Of a DNA stretch of 64,000 nt, positions 42,801 to 57,800 are shown piece after piece. Below the pieces are notes generated by a model. The model made no database searches. It had not been told where the DNA came from and saw nothing but the letters and a program-made list of their open reading frames with translations. Position numbers and translations under genes: made by a program. Numbering within the stretch: position 1 is the stretch's first letter; each line of letters starts with the position of its first letter. Source of the stretch: Eopsaltria australis (Eukaryota; Chordata; Aves; Passeriformes; Petroicidae); the NCBI GenBank assembly GCA_034509425.1, contig JAVTVJ010001251.1:1-64000 (forward strand). Direction: 5' to 3'.

Positions 42801-45800
42801 CTGTTTTTGAGACCCTGATTTTAAACCAGATCCATTTTGAAGGATGGCTATTTCATGAAGGTGATACATGGCAGACTGAGCATCCAGCCATCAGAAAGCA
42901 GTTTATTCCAGGTCAAGGTGCCCACTGAAATACAGCATCACAGCTGTAAAAAACTGACACCCACCTCTGCCCAGCAAAAAGTCCTGACTGGGGACTGTTT
43001 ATAAACATCCAGTTCTGTGGATAGCCCATGTTAAAGCATTTGAGGAGTTACTGTTAATAGCCAGCACCCATACAAAGTCCTGCCCTACCAATCCCAGAGA
43101 GTCTTCAAGAATATGCGGCTGGCTGGAAGAAACAGCACCAGGAACCTAAATCAAATCAAACTTAACACACAAGCCATAAACAGGAGGGACACATCCCTGC
43201 CTTTCAACACAAAGCCTTCCCAGCGTGGGCTCTGGGAGGGTTCTATTCTTGTTCTCACACTGCCCCAAGGCCACACCAGAGAGCAGGACAGGACAACGAA
43301 AAACATTATCATCTGCTGTGTGCGTTCACTCCAAAATGTGTTTCTAGTCAGTACGCTCAGGAAGTTGCAGATACCTAAAAACTTTGAACTTCACAACAGA
43401 ATGTTGTCATTAAGCCAAAAATACTACCTATTAAATTTATCAAAGATAAGATTTTGAGAAAGATTGAGGCACTTTGGCTTCAAGTACAAATTTGAGGCAA
43501 GAAAGCAAATAGCTTGTTTAGACCATTTTGATCACCCTCAGGAAGCAAGACCATTTTGTGCTTACAAATATTTGGAAGTGTCATCTACAGCTTTTTGACC
43601 ATAGTGGTTTTCTACTGTATTCCTTGGCTGTATCTTGGTTTTCCACTGTATTAGTATAGACATTGAAAAATGATGCATTAAAATTGTTCTCTTAACATTT
43701 AGGAAAGGCTAAACTCCTTTATGGGAAAATAAATTCTCAGCAAGACTGTACATTTCACTTGTGTGCTCACAAGGACAGCAAATGTATCTGATGCCACCAC
43801 AGTCAAACAGGGCAACAGCAGCAAAGAATGAACATCCTGTCCCCACTAAATGGAAAATATTTAGTTTTTACAAATAAAACGGCGTACGTACAAGGGAAAC
43901 CAACAGCCATATTCCTGAAGAGGTTACAAAAAAGTTCACTAACTTACCTAGGCTTGAATTGCCTTTTGCAATAGTGATAGTCTTCTCATACATGTTTTTA
44001 ATTGAATTTGGGGGTGTGGAACTTCCCTCCAAAGAAACTGGGCATCTCTTTTCCATTAAAAGCAATTGATCCTAACACAGGGAAAAATAACATCAGTTCA
44101 GATTACCAAGATAAAAATATGATTGGTCATACTGATCTCAACTATTTTTGCCTTACACAAAAGCTGTGCACATAATTAAGTCAGATTCCTCATACAGACA
44201 TTGGAAAAGTCAGTTCATCGACGATCAAACTAACATCATGATTTCTGTTTTCATTCAGTCAATAAACCAAATTTATCACAAAGCATGCTTTTAATTTAAG
44301 GACATCAAAATTAGTAGAATGAATTCAAGGGTTTCAGATTCATTCACCACAGATGCCTGACAATCTGCCGGTACTAAACTAATAAATCTTGTAAGAAATT
44401 GCAGCTCTTTTAAGCATTTCTTAATAAATCACTGAATGGAATAGAAACACACGTCACAGTGACTGTCATATAAAGGAAAATTATGTTTGCACACTGTAGC
44501 ATCCCAGGTCAGTTTGAGAGCTGAACTGCACAGGCTTGCAACAACACCATGATGCAAGACATTCACACCACCCCCCTTGCCCTCCTAGGCCCGATTCCAG
44601 CTGTGTGCCTCCGACTTGCATTCATGCCCCTGTGAAGGTTAACAAGGGCTAAGAAAATTTCCTTGTCCTACCCAGTGGGTACACTGTGGTCCAGCAGTAT
44701 CTAATGATGTGAGGCCTGAGAAGACTTGTCTATACCCCTGCACTGCCAGCCTCTGAGAAAATACTATCTTCATGTCATAAATTATGTCCTGTTCTAGAAA
44801 GGTCTATATCCCAAAGTTTTGATGTGAATTAACACATCCCAAGAACATTAATAATCAAAGACCTATATGTGGCTGTTGGCCTGTGACAATTTCTGCAGGA
44901 AGCTATTTGGTCTAATTACAGGCTTTCTGTATGTTCTTTAAATTATTATTATTAAAAAAAAAATACAAATAACTTTACTTTTTCATTAGGATCAAGATGT
45001 GTGGTAGTAGCAAGGCTTGTATTTAGTACAATTTCTGATGTCTGAGATCCAGTCCACGTTTCTGTATTTTCACTTTCATTTTGGTTAATATCCGAAACCT
45101 CCAGAGTCAGAAGATCTGTTTTAGTAAAATCACTTGCAGTTTCCAGGTTACAGTCCACTTCAGACTTTTCATCTCTCAGTCTCTGATTCAGATTCATGTT
45201 GTACAGATTCTTCTCAGATACATGGAAATCAGCTGCAGCATTTGGGGATTCCTCTCCAAAAGCCTGTTCAATACAGGAGACAATGAACTATCACCATTCA
45301 TTTGTAGTATTATTCAAAACCACATTTCATGCTAAAACCTTAGACGAAAACTCATCTCACAGAATTTAAACATACTGCTGTAAGATCAGCAAGATCAACC
45401 TCATCTGTAGTTCCCTACAGGCACTCATTCCACCATAAAGTGAACTTGATTTCTTAGACCATTTCTTCTGCTTTGTAACACCAGAAATCAGTAAAATAAG
45501 ATACTAACTCTAACCTGGTACTCTTCAGTAACTTTCTACTACCTTCAGCAAAGTAACATTCACTTACACATTCTCATAGTAGACATAACTCCAGTAAGTT
45601 TTAAAATTCAATCATCCAATTGTTTTTCTCAGGTGAAAGAACTTTGCAAGACAAACATCTTTACTTTCAGCGCACTTAGCAAGCAAAGGAATTTCAAGCA
45701 GCTCAGACAATAAGAGTGCAATGTAATCATCCATTTAACTGAGCAGAAACACATTAAGATTTCTCTTCCTCAGAAAGAGTGACAAGTAAAAACTTGGTCA

Positions 45801-48800
45801 AACCTCAGCAAAAGGTGAATGTGGGAGATTTGAAGTGGGACAATGAAATACAATAAAGCAATTTCAGAAGCTAACCAGTTAATAGCTATTGCAAATCTAC
45901 CAATTATGGCTGCAGTACTAGGACTAAGTTCTCCACACAGTTTTTTTAGATTTCCAAGATTCTGAGGTCCTGCCCTTGAATGTTTCAAGGGATTTCAAAA
46001 ATGACAGCATTCTGGAAAAAAGAAAACTTCAAATACTCTCTAGCTGAGCTTTTAAAGTAAGTTATTTTAAAAACATACATGTTCTTAAACCATTTTCAAA
46101 AGATATATCAAGGACTTAGAGGCTCTGTATCAGTATTAGGGATTTTTTTTCTGAAATGCAATAAAAGAACTAAAATAAACTAAACTGAAATAATAAAAAT
46201 AAAATAATAAAATCAACTACCTCTACCTGTCTTACTTATTATCCACTGGTCCTATCAATTTTTCTATTGCTTTTCCAAAAAGCTGGGGAGAAATGCTTTC
46301 CAGGATTTGGGGATATTTCTGTCAACTTTCATGAAGTGCATACATGCTTGTTCTGTCCCCAGACAAGAATCAAAAAAGGCTTACCAGTAAATAAGTGGTT
46401 TAAGTAACAGCTGATACGATAATTGAATAGAGCCTAAATACAACTAATCTGCATGATATAATCAATGACATAATTTCCTACCTTTTTGAGAACAGAACAC
46501 GAGTACTATAATCTATTTAAATTATTTTATAAGGTCTCAAATACAGCTGGGACATCTACTTTTAAGTCTATTTTGTATCCATTTCCCGATAGTGAAAACA
46601 AGCATCAGATCATACTCAACATTTATTTGATATACCATATATACCTATGAAGAGTTGCGTCATATGCTCATTTTTACTTCTGTTTCACTTAAAGAAAAGC
46701 CAATGCTGTAATTTTTTAAGACAAACACAATTCCAAGAATTTGTACCAATAGTAACATGTGGCCTTACTAGAGCATTTGCATTATTTAAAGTACATTTTT
46801 CAACGCTTTTTTTAAATGTAACACCAAAGTGACACTCAGAACCTGCCAACTGCCCTGCAGCCAGAAATAACTGAAATATTTCTGCATTCCTCATAGCACC
46901 AAATAGTGCTGTTTTAATTTTTACTGCATTTCACTTGCTTCAAAAGTCTTCATTAATGAAACAATTTTCCCACTATGCTTGTTTTGTGAACCATGAATAG
47001 GTTACTTATTAAGAACTTAATAATCACTTCACACTGGTGTACAGAGACCAACACTGAAAAGTCAGGACCATGGTATTTTGAAAGAACATCTGTAAGTCAA
47101 TGGTGAAAATAACTGAATACTTTGTAGTGCCCCAATGTGATATATAATGTAAATCCAGTCTCTATCTCACAAAATTCTCCTAAGCATGTAAAATGCATAA
47201 TCCATTTAAGCAACAATTACAGAGTTAAACAATGCAAGCTGTCCCACTGGCACAGCAGAGATGTGCTCTTCTGTGGATTAGGAGAAACCATTAGAAGATG
47301 AATATAGCTTTCTAGCCAGCGCCTCATAAGGGCTAAACATATTCCAGAAAGGTTAACAGGAGTCACTGCAACTCAGGGGTGGCAGAAAATGCAGCAGCTA
47401 TTCAAGACCACAGACTGCAAACCCAGTGGTTTTCAATATGACTGCTAGGAGAATAGAATTGGAAGGTTCTAGGTTAGTGAAATAAATCTAAATATTTAAT
47501 AGAAAAAAAGAACATGAAAAACCACAGAAAGAAACAAAACACAATCAGGTCATTATGGGTATGTGACCAAGAACCAAAAAAGCTACGGATCTTAATACTC
47601 TTAAACAAGTCTTTATTTATTGCTTTAAATAAAAATCATTAGCAGAGTTTTGATATATACGGATTTACTTTTAATTACAGAATGATTGTGAAAATTTCAT
47701 TCAAAACCAAAGAAACACGCTAATTATAAAACATAAAAGCAAAAATTAGGATGAAAATTTACTCTTGCTTTTCATACTAAAATACAGAGGAACCCACTCA
47801 CTATATGTCACCACTCTTCATTATGCTTTGAATGACAATTTTTCCAGCAGACTGCTCACCGCACCTTTAATACTACAAACATATCACCACACTCTGGCTA
47901 AAATAAAGCTTTATATCTAGCAAAAAAAAAAAAAAAACAACCAAGCTTTGTGCCTCTATGTGCCTCTCTCTTCAACAAAGACATCTGCAAGACATTAACA
48001 GTACTCTAAACAAAATTTTAACCTGGTAACAAACAGAGCATTTTGAACCAGGATGACACAAAACATTTGTATCTAATAATACAGCCTGCTCACACATAAA
48101 ATCAAAGTTTGCCATCAATAAAACCATCCTTTATTTTACCTTCTGAGTTGATAGTGGAAGAGAGAAGCCGTCGTTCCCCTCACCGCTACAGACACTGTCA
48201 TGCAGAGCTGTCACTGAATCCTGGAAGACGTCTCTCTCTAGAGAATACTGTGATTCAAAGGTGGACTCATCCGCTAGATCTGCCTCGCCAGAGTCCACCT
48301 AACAACAAAAGCAATTCAATCAGCCAGGCTGTTGCCATCACACCACATAAGCCCCAAACACATGCACACCAACCACATACTGATACATCTTTTCTTTCAT
48401 TCCATGTTTTAGACTGAAATTACATTTGCACAGTGCAGTAGGAAAATTTTTTGCTTCCAGTAAATCTGTAACTACATCTTCAAAGGTTGCAAAGAATATC
48501 TGAAGTAAAGGAAGAGTCTGAACGAGAATAAGTTGTGGGGCTGAGGCAGGCTCATGCCTATTAATAGAAGTACAAAGTGTTGGGAGAATTCTGCTGTACT
48601 TTTTGGTGTCCGTATTTTGATTTCTTTGGGGCTTCTTTTTTTTCTTTTTAATATTCTTTTACAAAAATTAGCACAGAAAATAAAATGAGCTTCACTTGGT
48701 GCCACATGTCAGGAATATTCCCTTGACTCAACTTCTTAGACTCAGCTATTTTATACTCTTTTAAAAACCATCTGGAAACTGCAGTGCTTTACAGCCCATT

Positions 48801-51800
48801 TATATGAAAAATTCATTATGTAATTGTTTTAATAGATTTTAAATTGCTTTTGACAACAAGATTACTATGGGCATTCTTATATTTCTATTTCTCTTACATG
48901 AGAAACGAAATTTTTAAAAGTTTCAGACAACAACATAGATAGTATTTTTGCATTTTTTTTAATGATACATATTTTTTCCAATAGTCATATTCTTTCAAAT
49001 ACTAGAATAAAATTAAGCCCTAAAAAACCTAATTTACGGTGCTTCATACACTACATTTTGATTATTATTTCATCTTCCCTGGTAGAGCTCAAGAATATAG
49101 CGTAGGCTAACAAATATGATCACTGGGTTAGGAGCCATGCTCATATCATAAACTTGTATGAAGCAGGTAAGTGCACCCATCTACAGAGATAGGATCTAAC
49201 TTGTTTTTCAGCCCATGTGGTTAATCATACTATAAATTCATTGTAGCAGTAGCAACAATCTGCAGTAATTCAACACATTGATTCCTTTTCAGGGTAAAAA
49301 GGATTATTTTTTTATTACTTCAAGCCTATAGATTTAACTGCTAATCCAAACTGCTTCTTTAATGTAACTTACTCTCAGCTCATCTTCTTGAAAATGCGTA
49401 TTAATTTTACCAAAGATACACCCTAAAAAAAGTATTGTGAAAATTCAGGACAGATCTGTAAAATCTGAGTCCAGATCTGTCTATGAAAAACAGTATCTCG
49501 TATGTGCACTCTAAAAACATATCTTCAGCTGGGTGACCACACATTTAATTTCCCATTGAGCACATTTATTTAGACAACTGACAAACCTGATTCACAATTT
49601 TGTTATGTCATGTATTTTCATTGCTTTTTTCACAAGTTTTTTTTAATAGGAACCACAGATGGAAGTCAAAATTTTTAGATAGTTTTAATCTGATCACTTC
49701 AATAGATCCTTAATTAAAGGTTATTTAAAATATAAAACTCGTGCTTCTTCTCAATGAATGGAGCAAGACAAATACTATTACCTAACTGCTAAAGGTGACA
49801 AACTGAAAAATTAAAAACATGCAGTCTTGTTTAAAGGCGAGTTATTGAGCCAGCTTGTCATCTGCAAATGTGAAAAAACAGAAAACCTGCTGGAAGCAGT
49901 AATGCAGAGATTTTCACCTTGACAGGATCCATTTCAGGTTTTTGTTTAGTTGTGAGTTTTTCTCTAATTAACTAAGTTCTGGTGTTTAGAAGATGTTTCC
50001 CTGCTCAAGTCCCCAGAAAATGAGGGCCTAATAATTTCAACATCAGACCCAGACCAGAAAGAACAACCATGAGAATACACACTTGGAACACATACATATA
50101 CACGTGTATTCTGGGTTGGGTTTTTTTTTATTTTGCCAGAGGAGGGGTTGGGGGATTTTTTGCTTTTTTGTAGTGCCCTATTTCCTGTGTCTCTTTAATC
50201 TGAGTTGGTAATGGTAACTTCTGGGCTATGTAAAGCACTGAATGCTCAGGTAAGCCGCATTGTTTGTACAAGTGAATACCTTTTGACCTCGTAAATCTCA
50301 TAATCACTAATTGATGTTGAAGGCTGAAGAATATTATTAGGAGGAAGTTATTTGCAGCTTTCGAAGACAGACAGCATTCCTTGTAAGGCTGGATTACATG
50401 CAAAAAGGGAATATCAAAAACTTTCCACAGTAGAAAAGTGATGTATTATGATACATAGAAAAATAAGCACATGAACATTTCTCTAAAAAGTGAGATTTCC
50501 GAAGGGCTGCTCAGTGCATGCAAGGACAAGTGGATAGCCGTGCACTTTTGAAAACATCAGCAAAATACTTTTTTTTCCCCAGCAATTAACATATCATAGG
50601 CCAGATTCACAGCTCATGCAAAAGTCTCTAGATGCCAGTTTCTACAATGTCAGGACTGATCCCACCTACAGTAGATGAGTAATGTGGAGACAGCAAACAC
50701 TAAAAAATAAGCATAGACACTGACAAGGCAACTCCTTTCACTACAAAATGCAAAGACTGAAGAAATCTGTGGTAAGTTGGGCCACTAACCAGAGCCAGCT
50801 CAGCATGGAAGAGGGCTGCATCAGCTGGCCCCTCTTCCTCAAGTGACTGGGCAGTGTAGAAAAAGCAATCTTCCTTAGCAGAGACATAGCCCTCCTCAGG
50901 TGAAAGCTGCAGAAAGAACGAAGCTCTGAGTCGGATGAGTGGCCTGGACACAGCAGGTGCAGAGCGCATTCTGCAAGGGGGCAGGGGGCTGTTCAGAAAG
51001 GCAAATTGATTCCATATGCAGCAAAGAGTTCATTTCAATCACAGTCACAGTATTCAGTAGGTAAAGAGACAACTTTTTTTCAAATTTACCTGAATTGATT
51101 CAGCTTTACACCTCATTCTGAAACTCCAAGTAATGAAAAAAGCCTATTCAGGTATACCACAGAGCCCATAACTTAGTCTAAGCTCATTTTCAATTTCTGG
51201 TCTTAATAAAGATATACTAAATCTGCCACCAGAGCTGCCAACAGAGAAACAGCCTAACAGTAGAGGTCTTTATAATCTTGCTAGCCACAGAGCAATCTTG
51301 TTTGCAGGTAAGAAGACTTCATCTACCCTCTGTGTTTTACGATTGTATCTGTCAGCCCATAGAGGACAAAGCATAATTCTGACTACAAACCAATAGCTTT
51401 TTCCAACATAATTTGATAGTAGGTGCATTTGTCCAGTACTGCAAAAAAAGCAGGGATTATTTGCAATGTTCAATTACTTTGCAAACATAATACATGAAAT
51501 ACTGAAGTGCAAATGCCATATGTTTACAACTTTTTTGAACAGAAACAAAACTTTCATGTATTTTCTCTTTTAGTGTGACATCTCCTAGAGTATGAAGTTT
51601 TTGATCGCAAATAATATGGAGTCTCCAATTAAAAAAATAATTTAACAAGGCAAGTTAAAATGTACTCTTCTTACTATGAAAAGCAAAGTTTTTGGGAATT
51701 TAAACAACATTCATTCCCCCCCACTGTCTCCACAAAGATCTACTAAGAATGAAAATTTGATATCTACATCCACAAGGATTACAAGATTATCAATTCATGG

Positions 51801-54800
51801 AAAGCAAAAATGAACCCCTAAAACAGTGCTTGGGCTTACTAATACAGAGAAAGGTATCTTCCTTGTATGCATGAACTAACACCATTCTACTGATTTGAAT
51901 TTAACTCATCAGGGATGCTAGCTCACTAGCATTCTTATTGATACACTATCTCAGTCACCAGAGGTCTCCTTTAACCTCCTTTTCTGAACTGCTCCAGACT
52001 ATCTTCTAGAACCAAGCCTGAAACAACCAGTTAGATGTATATAAACTGAAGATTACACACTATTACATAAACAAAGTGTGCTGTATAAATAAAAAGATTG
52101 CATACATACTTGTGAGGGACTGCAATGTTAATGGTCAATGAGTCAAACACTTGCAGAAGCAGCAGGTGCTTTGCTGACCACGAACAAAGTAACCATTCAG
52201 CCGCTGAGGGAGTGCACACCCACACCCGAGGCTACAAACTGAGTTTTGAACTAGATACCCGAAGAGGCTGGTAAAAAGCAAATCCTGCGAGGTGGGATAG
52301 TGCTTTTTATCACATCCATGTTCTAACACAGTTGTTCAGATGTGAAAACCCCCCTCTGGAGAAGTACCAGGACACTCACATGAAGCCTGAAGGTATTCCT
52401 GCTTTCTCATGGGCTATAATTGACTCAACTATGGTGACCTGAGAGGAAGCTGTAATATCTTAGGTATCAAAAACCACCAAAGACTCCAGAAATGCCTTGT
52501 GATCTATGGTGTTACATGAGACACTGTAAAACTCTCCACCACAGGGAAGGTACTTGGGCATTCTCATCTAGCCTGACTGCATAATAACTCACTGAACTTT
52601 GTGATTCATGGGTTTTCCCCATCACTGATGGATCAAGACTGTGACCAGCACTTCAAATAAGGGGCACTGAAGTCGCAACAATTAAGTCTTGTCACTGGAT
52701 CCATGGCTGGTGATTACACACCTTTCTACCCTTATCCTTTCTCTTTCTTTCTTTTTCCATATACATTTTCTAAAGTGTTATTTTTATGCTTTTTATATAG
52801 TTGCATTTCTAACCAAAACGCCTACATTTAAAAATTTGCCAAATACCTGGTTCTACTTTAATGTTCTAAAGTTTGCAAGTAAAAATTTGTTATTGAACCT
52901 CTTGAAGGTTTTGTTTTTTCTCCCACACACCACCCAGAATAAATCAAACAACCTCCCCGAATGGAAAAACAGGGAAACAATACTATACCTTGCAAAGCAA
53001 AGAAATTGATAAATTCCAGGCAAATCAAATAAAAACAACTTTACACCACCATCTCACACATTCAGAGAACCATGTAAAGTGCACAGTGGCACTGTGCCTG
53101 GCAGCTTTCAGCACTGGAAGACTCTGCTGGTTGCAAGGTGCTTTGCTGTTTTCTCAGCTGCAAGACAGGTGTGCTGGGTCCTGCAATCACTACACCAGTC
53201 ATATACTACCCAGGCCACTCCTACATGCAAGGCCACAGTTGGGTCACCCAGTTGTACCCCAAAACACGCAAAATGTATGGAGAAGTCAGGATCAGTATGT
53301 ACCAGATCGAATTATATGAAAAGTACACACTGAATTCCCAAATCCTTACAGGCAATGGTTTGGCAACTCCTATTTTAACTGTTCCTGTTGGGGCTCCTTT
53401 CAGTGCTTGCACTGCTTCCTCCAGGCTGCCATTTTCCAAGTTGATATTGTTGACAAACATAAGCCGATCTCCAGGAAGAAGTCTGCCATCTTGCTCAGCC
53501 ACACCCCCAGGGACTAATGAGCGAATCACAATTACAGTGTTTGCTGGATCAACAGGATCCTAATTAAATAAAGGGAAGAAAAAGATTTAATTTTTTTTAC
53601 TCTTTTATATCTTGAGAGGAGAATTTTATTCATGAACTTTTATTAACCAGAGTTGTGTTATTAAGAAGTGTTGCTCTCCTTCAGATGAACCTTCAGTAGG
53701 AGCAAATTGTCCTGTCTGTACTGTCCATTCATTTAGACCTCCACTTATTTTTAAGTCTTAAATGTGAAAATCATTCCTCCTTTCTAGGTGGTGTTCCGTC
53801 ATGTATCTCCAATATAAAATACTACTAAATTGCACAGTGCTCTCCATACACACCAGAAATTCATATACTTCCTACAGCAACAACAGTGTTGCAAACTCCA
53901 TCCCCCCTTACGCTCAGAGGTTTTGTGGACACAGGTGAGCAATGTAGACTTGGGCAAATGTAACATGTGCACTCTAGTGGAACAAATTACTTATTTTCAT
54001 TAACCGTCTTATATTTCATGATCTTACTCAACTGCGAAAGCACTTGTCAAGAGGCAAGGTTTTGTGCGTGCCTAATTAAGTATTTACATGAGAGAGGAAC
54101 ACACCAACACAGGACTCTAATCAAGAGAAAGTGATGTTTGCTTTCAAGAGAGAAAACTGCTTTTAAGTGATCATCCTCCAATATAATGACTTTTATAAAA
54201 AAAGCTAGCATCAAATACTAGTAACAGGAATGTATGATTCTGCTATGACTATTATCACACATACAAAATATTTGTGTGAGTCTTACAGAACTACATTCAC
54301 AAGGAATATCATGTTAATACTTCCAACACGCAGTTCACTTGAGTGCACAAACAAAAAAAAAAACCCAAAAAATGTAATCATGTAACAGCTTTACTGAAAG
54401 CAAAAGCAGAGAAAAGCAAACATCTACAAACCAGCATGCAGTTGTAACAAGTTTCCATGTCAAGATGTACATTTGAAAGCATGGACACCATCAAAGCAAC
54501 ATGAAAAATCCACAGGAACAGGGAGACTGCTGTAAGCTCGTGTGGGAGAGAAGTGTTGATGGAGGGAAGAAGGGATGGAGGGAGGCAAGAAGGAAGGCAG
54601 GAAGGACATAAAGAAGATCCTTAACACTTGATAGTTAATGCAGTAAAAAGAATGCCATGGAGCAATAAAACACTTCACAAGTCAAGATATAACTAGCAGT
54701 GCTGCAAAAAGTGCTTGAGCCTGAACATTGACATCTTCCTCACAATATTAACAACAAATACTTACACTTTCACTTTAGATGGCACTGAATGACACTTTTT

Positions 54801-57800
54801 TGGGACAAAAAAAGAAACAAGCCTCTCTAGTCTATATGGTAGACTTCTGTAGGGTTAGAGATTATGTAGACCTTTCTACAGGCTTGCCATTGTGTAAGAC
54901 ATGAGGAATGTATCAGTACGAACATAATTCTCCTTCAGTTTAATCACTGTTCATTGAAAATGAATTGAAAATTTGATGGAAACAGCAAAATACAAGTATA
55001 AATCTCCCTGTAAATTTACTGCTCACAGTCTTAATAAGAAAGCAAAACTTCAGTGACAGAGTGAAATTTTTTTACACCATATCAAAGGAAAGAACTTATG
55101 ACAATACATAAATATTATAACATCAAAAAAAAGCTAAGTTTCAGAAAGCTGATTAAGACTGTAAGACTAACTCATATTTGAAAAATATATTAATCAACTT
55201 AAGGCAGGCACTTCCCACAAGCCTTTAGTACTATTATCCATAAAAAAATTCAGTCACTAACCACATTTGTGTTAAAGCTCAGAGGAGGCTGAAGCAAAAA
55301 TATGTTTTCCTGTGTGCTGACATGGCCTTCAAATACTCAGGTTCATCTGTGATGTCCCACTGCAGAGCAGCATGAGCAACACATTAAAGACTAGCCCGTA
55401 CTTCATAAAAGACACTTGAATATGTCTTTATCCTTTACATTACTACACTACACTGCTCTTCACCTTATCAGTGTGTAAATGCAAAATCTAAGACATAGAT
55501 TAATTGTAAGGAGTGCCCTGGGGCCATAATTTTCACCTGGAAGTGATCTCCAGATGTAGATGCATATACTCCTATGGACAAGATCCAGCAGAAACCTGGA
55601 AAGAGACCTGATCCCACAGCACCACAAAACAGCTCAGCAATAGCTTACATTGACCACAGGGACAAATTACTAGAGGTTCAACTAATAATTATCCACTGGA
55701 AAACTGGGAACAGGAGGAATATTTGTTCTGGCATCTTGACCAAGTGAAGGCAAGAGACAGGCACTGAGCTGCTCACACAGAGCAGCTTGTGTGCTTGGGA
55801 CACACCAAGAAACATGGTTTAGATATCCAGGAATTCTGAAGTCCAAACACAAAACTAATGGGAATGTTTAAGCATGTCCCCGACAGACAGCAGCTAAGCA
55901 AGGGATTTCAGAATTACAGTTCTGGATTTTAGCAAATCCTGCTTTAAGCACTTAAGTCCATTATTGGATCTTGCCCTAAACACCTCACTGCAGGTGCAAA
56001 ATACAAGGCTAAAGCCTAAATATGCTGGCTATATCATTCATTGTCCCATCAGAAGATAGCTTTCTGAAAACCCTAGTATATAATGGATTATCTGTTTTTC
56101 TGAACCAGTGTCATCAGAAACCATCATCATTAGAAACTGTAGTCTTAATACAGTGAGACGAATATGTAATATAATTACTAGAATATCTACCAGCAGTGGT
56201 TAGTTCTGCTCTATTGCTTGTTTTCTATTAATGTTACCCTTAAAATATATAGAACATATTGCAAGATCCAAACATTATGAAGTATTCTGTCCTCCATTCA
56301 AACAAGTGCAGGAGTTACCTGATAGTCCAGTATGCTAAATCCAAGCCCCATACTCCCTTTCTCCAGCTCAATGTGCTGTACTTCTGTTTCCCACATTGCC
56401 AGAGATGAGCTTTGCACCTCTTCCATACTCTGACCCTCATCAGCTGTTTCCAAAGTTGTTCCCTCTGTGTCTGAGGAGCCAATGAATCCAAGTTCTATGT
56501 GACCCTAAGAAAAACAGTGAACATTCACCAATAAAACGTAAACACTTGAGAATCTTTAGAGACAAAACCCAGCTTAAAAAACACAAGGTAAGAACTAAGT
56601 GATATTTCTCTAAACACTTTAGTGCATGCACTCAGGAGATTAAACGAACTCTGATAAACCTAGAACAAAATTCAAATATCTTTTATAGCTAAGCTGCAAG
56701 TACGTTAAACTACTCACTAGAAAAATATTTACAAAATGGAATTTCTGTTAAACTAAAAACTTCAAAATACTTTATTGATATATGCATTCAAATATACAGG
56801 AAACATATGCTATTAAATGATATGTCTAAAATATGCCTTCATTAAACATAATCATACTGACAGTAGTCAGAATATTTAATAAAGATAAAAACAAACTCAC
56901 ATGTACATACAAAGACTGTTCTTCAATCTGTTCTTCACATCGTTTCATAGAGAAGTTTAGAAACTATGAGCTGAATTTGGTGCCTTGCTCAGAACTCAGA
57001 GTTAACTGTTTCACTTACACAAATGCTATTCTCTGTATAATGCACCCTAGCCCATTCCTGCATGTTTAGTTCACCACGCTGCCCACAGCTGTACACTTAG
57101 GAGTGACAGAAGTGTCAGTCAAGGAATGCAAACACAGTTATGTGCAACACAAACTCAGAAAGCAAAGTTCAAAACAAGATTAAACACATTCAGATTCTAA
57201 AGAACCTGCAGTTCAACTTGCCATACCCCTATATCTCACCTACAGAACAAGTACAGTACTTAGAGAGATAGCCCCACATCCTAGAATATTTTTGCCTACA
57301 ACCAGCCAGGATTTGTATCTTCTGGTGACCTAAAAAATGGCGGATAAACATTATTTGCTGTTCCCTATTTGTCTGCCTCCAAATCCGAAAGTATTAAAAT
57401 ATATTTCTAATCATGGAGAAGAACTTCATCTATTTTTTTCCTCAAGGAAACTGTAATTTTTAGTGATTGTTTAAAGACAAGATACCTTTTCTGTGAGCTG
57501 AACCTCAGACAGGCTTAGACTCTCTAGTATTTCTGGTTGAGTGACAGGTGGAGCTACTGGACGGCAGCACACCATTGTCACCTTAATAGGCAGCTCTTTC
57601 AAGATACTGACCACATCCTTGTGGTTTTCTCCAAGCAGAGAGATCTCATTCACCTCAATGAATAAAGAATATACAGTGGTTAGAGCTACAAAGTATTTAT
57701 AAGCACAATAACAAAAAACGAGTGAAAAAAAACCCAAACAAACCCCAACTCACAAATCACCTCATTAAAAAAAAGTAAAATAAAAGCAACAAAAATCCCC

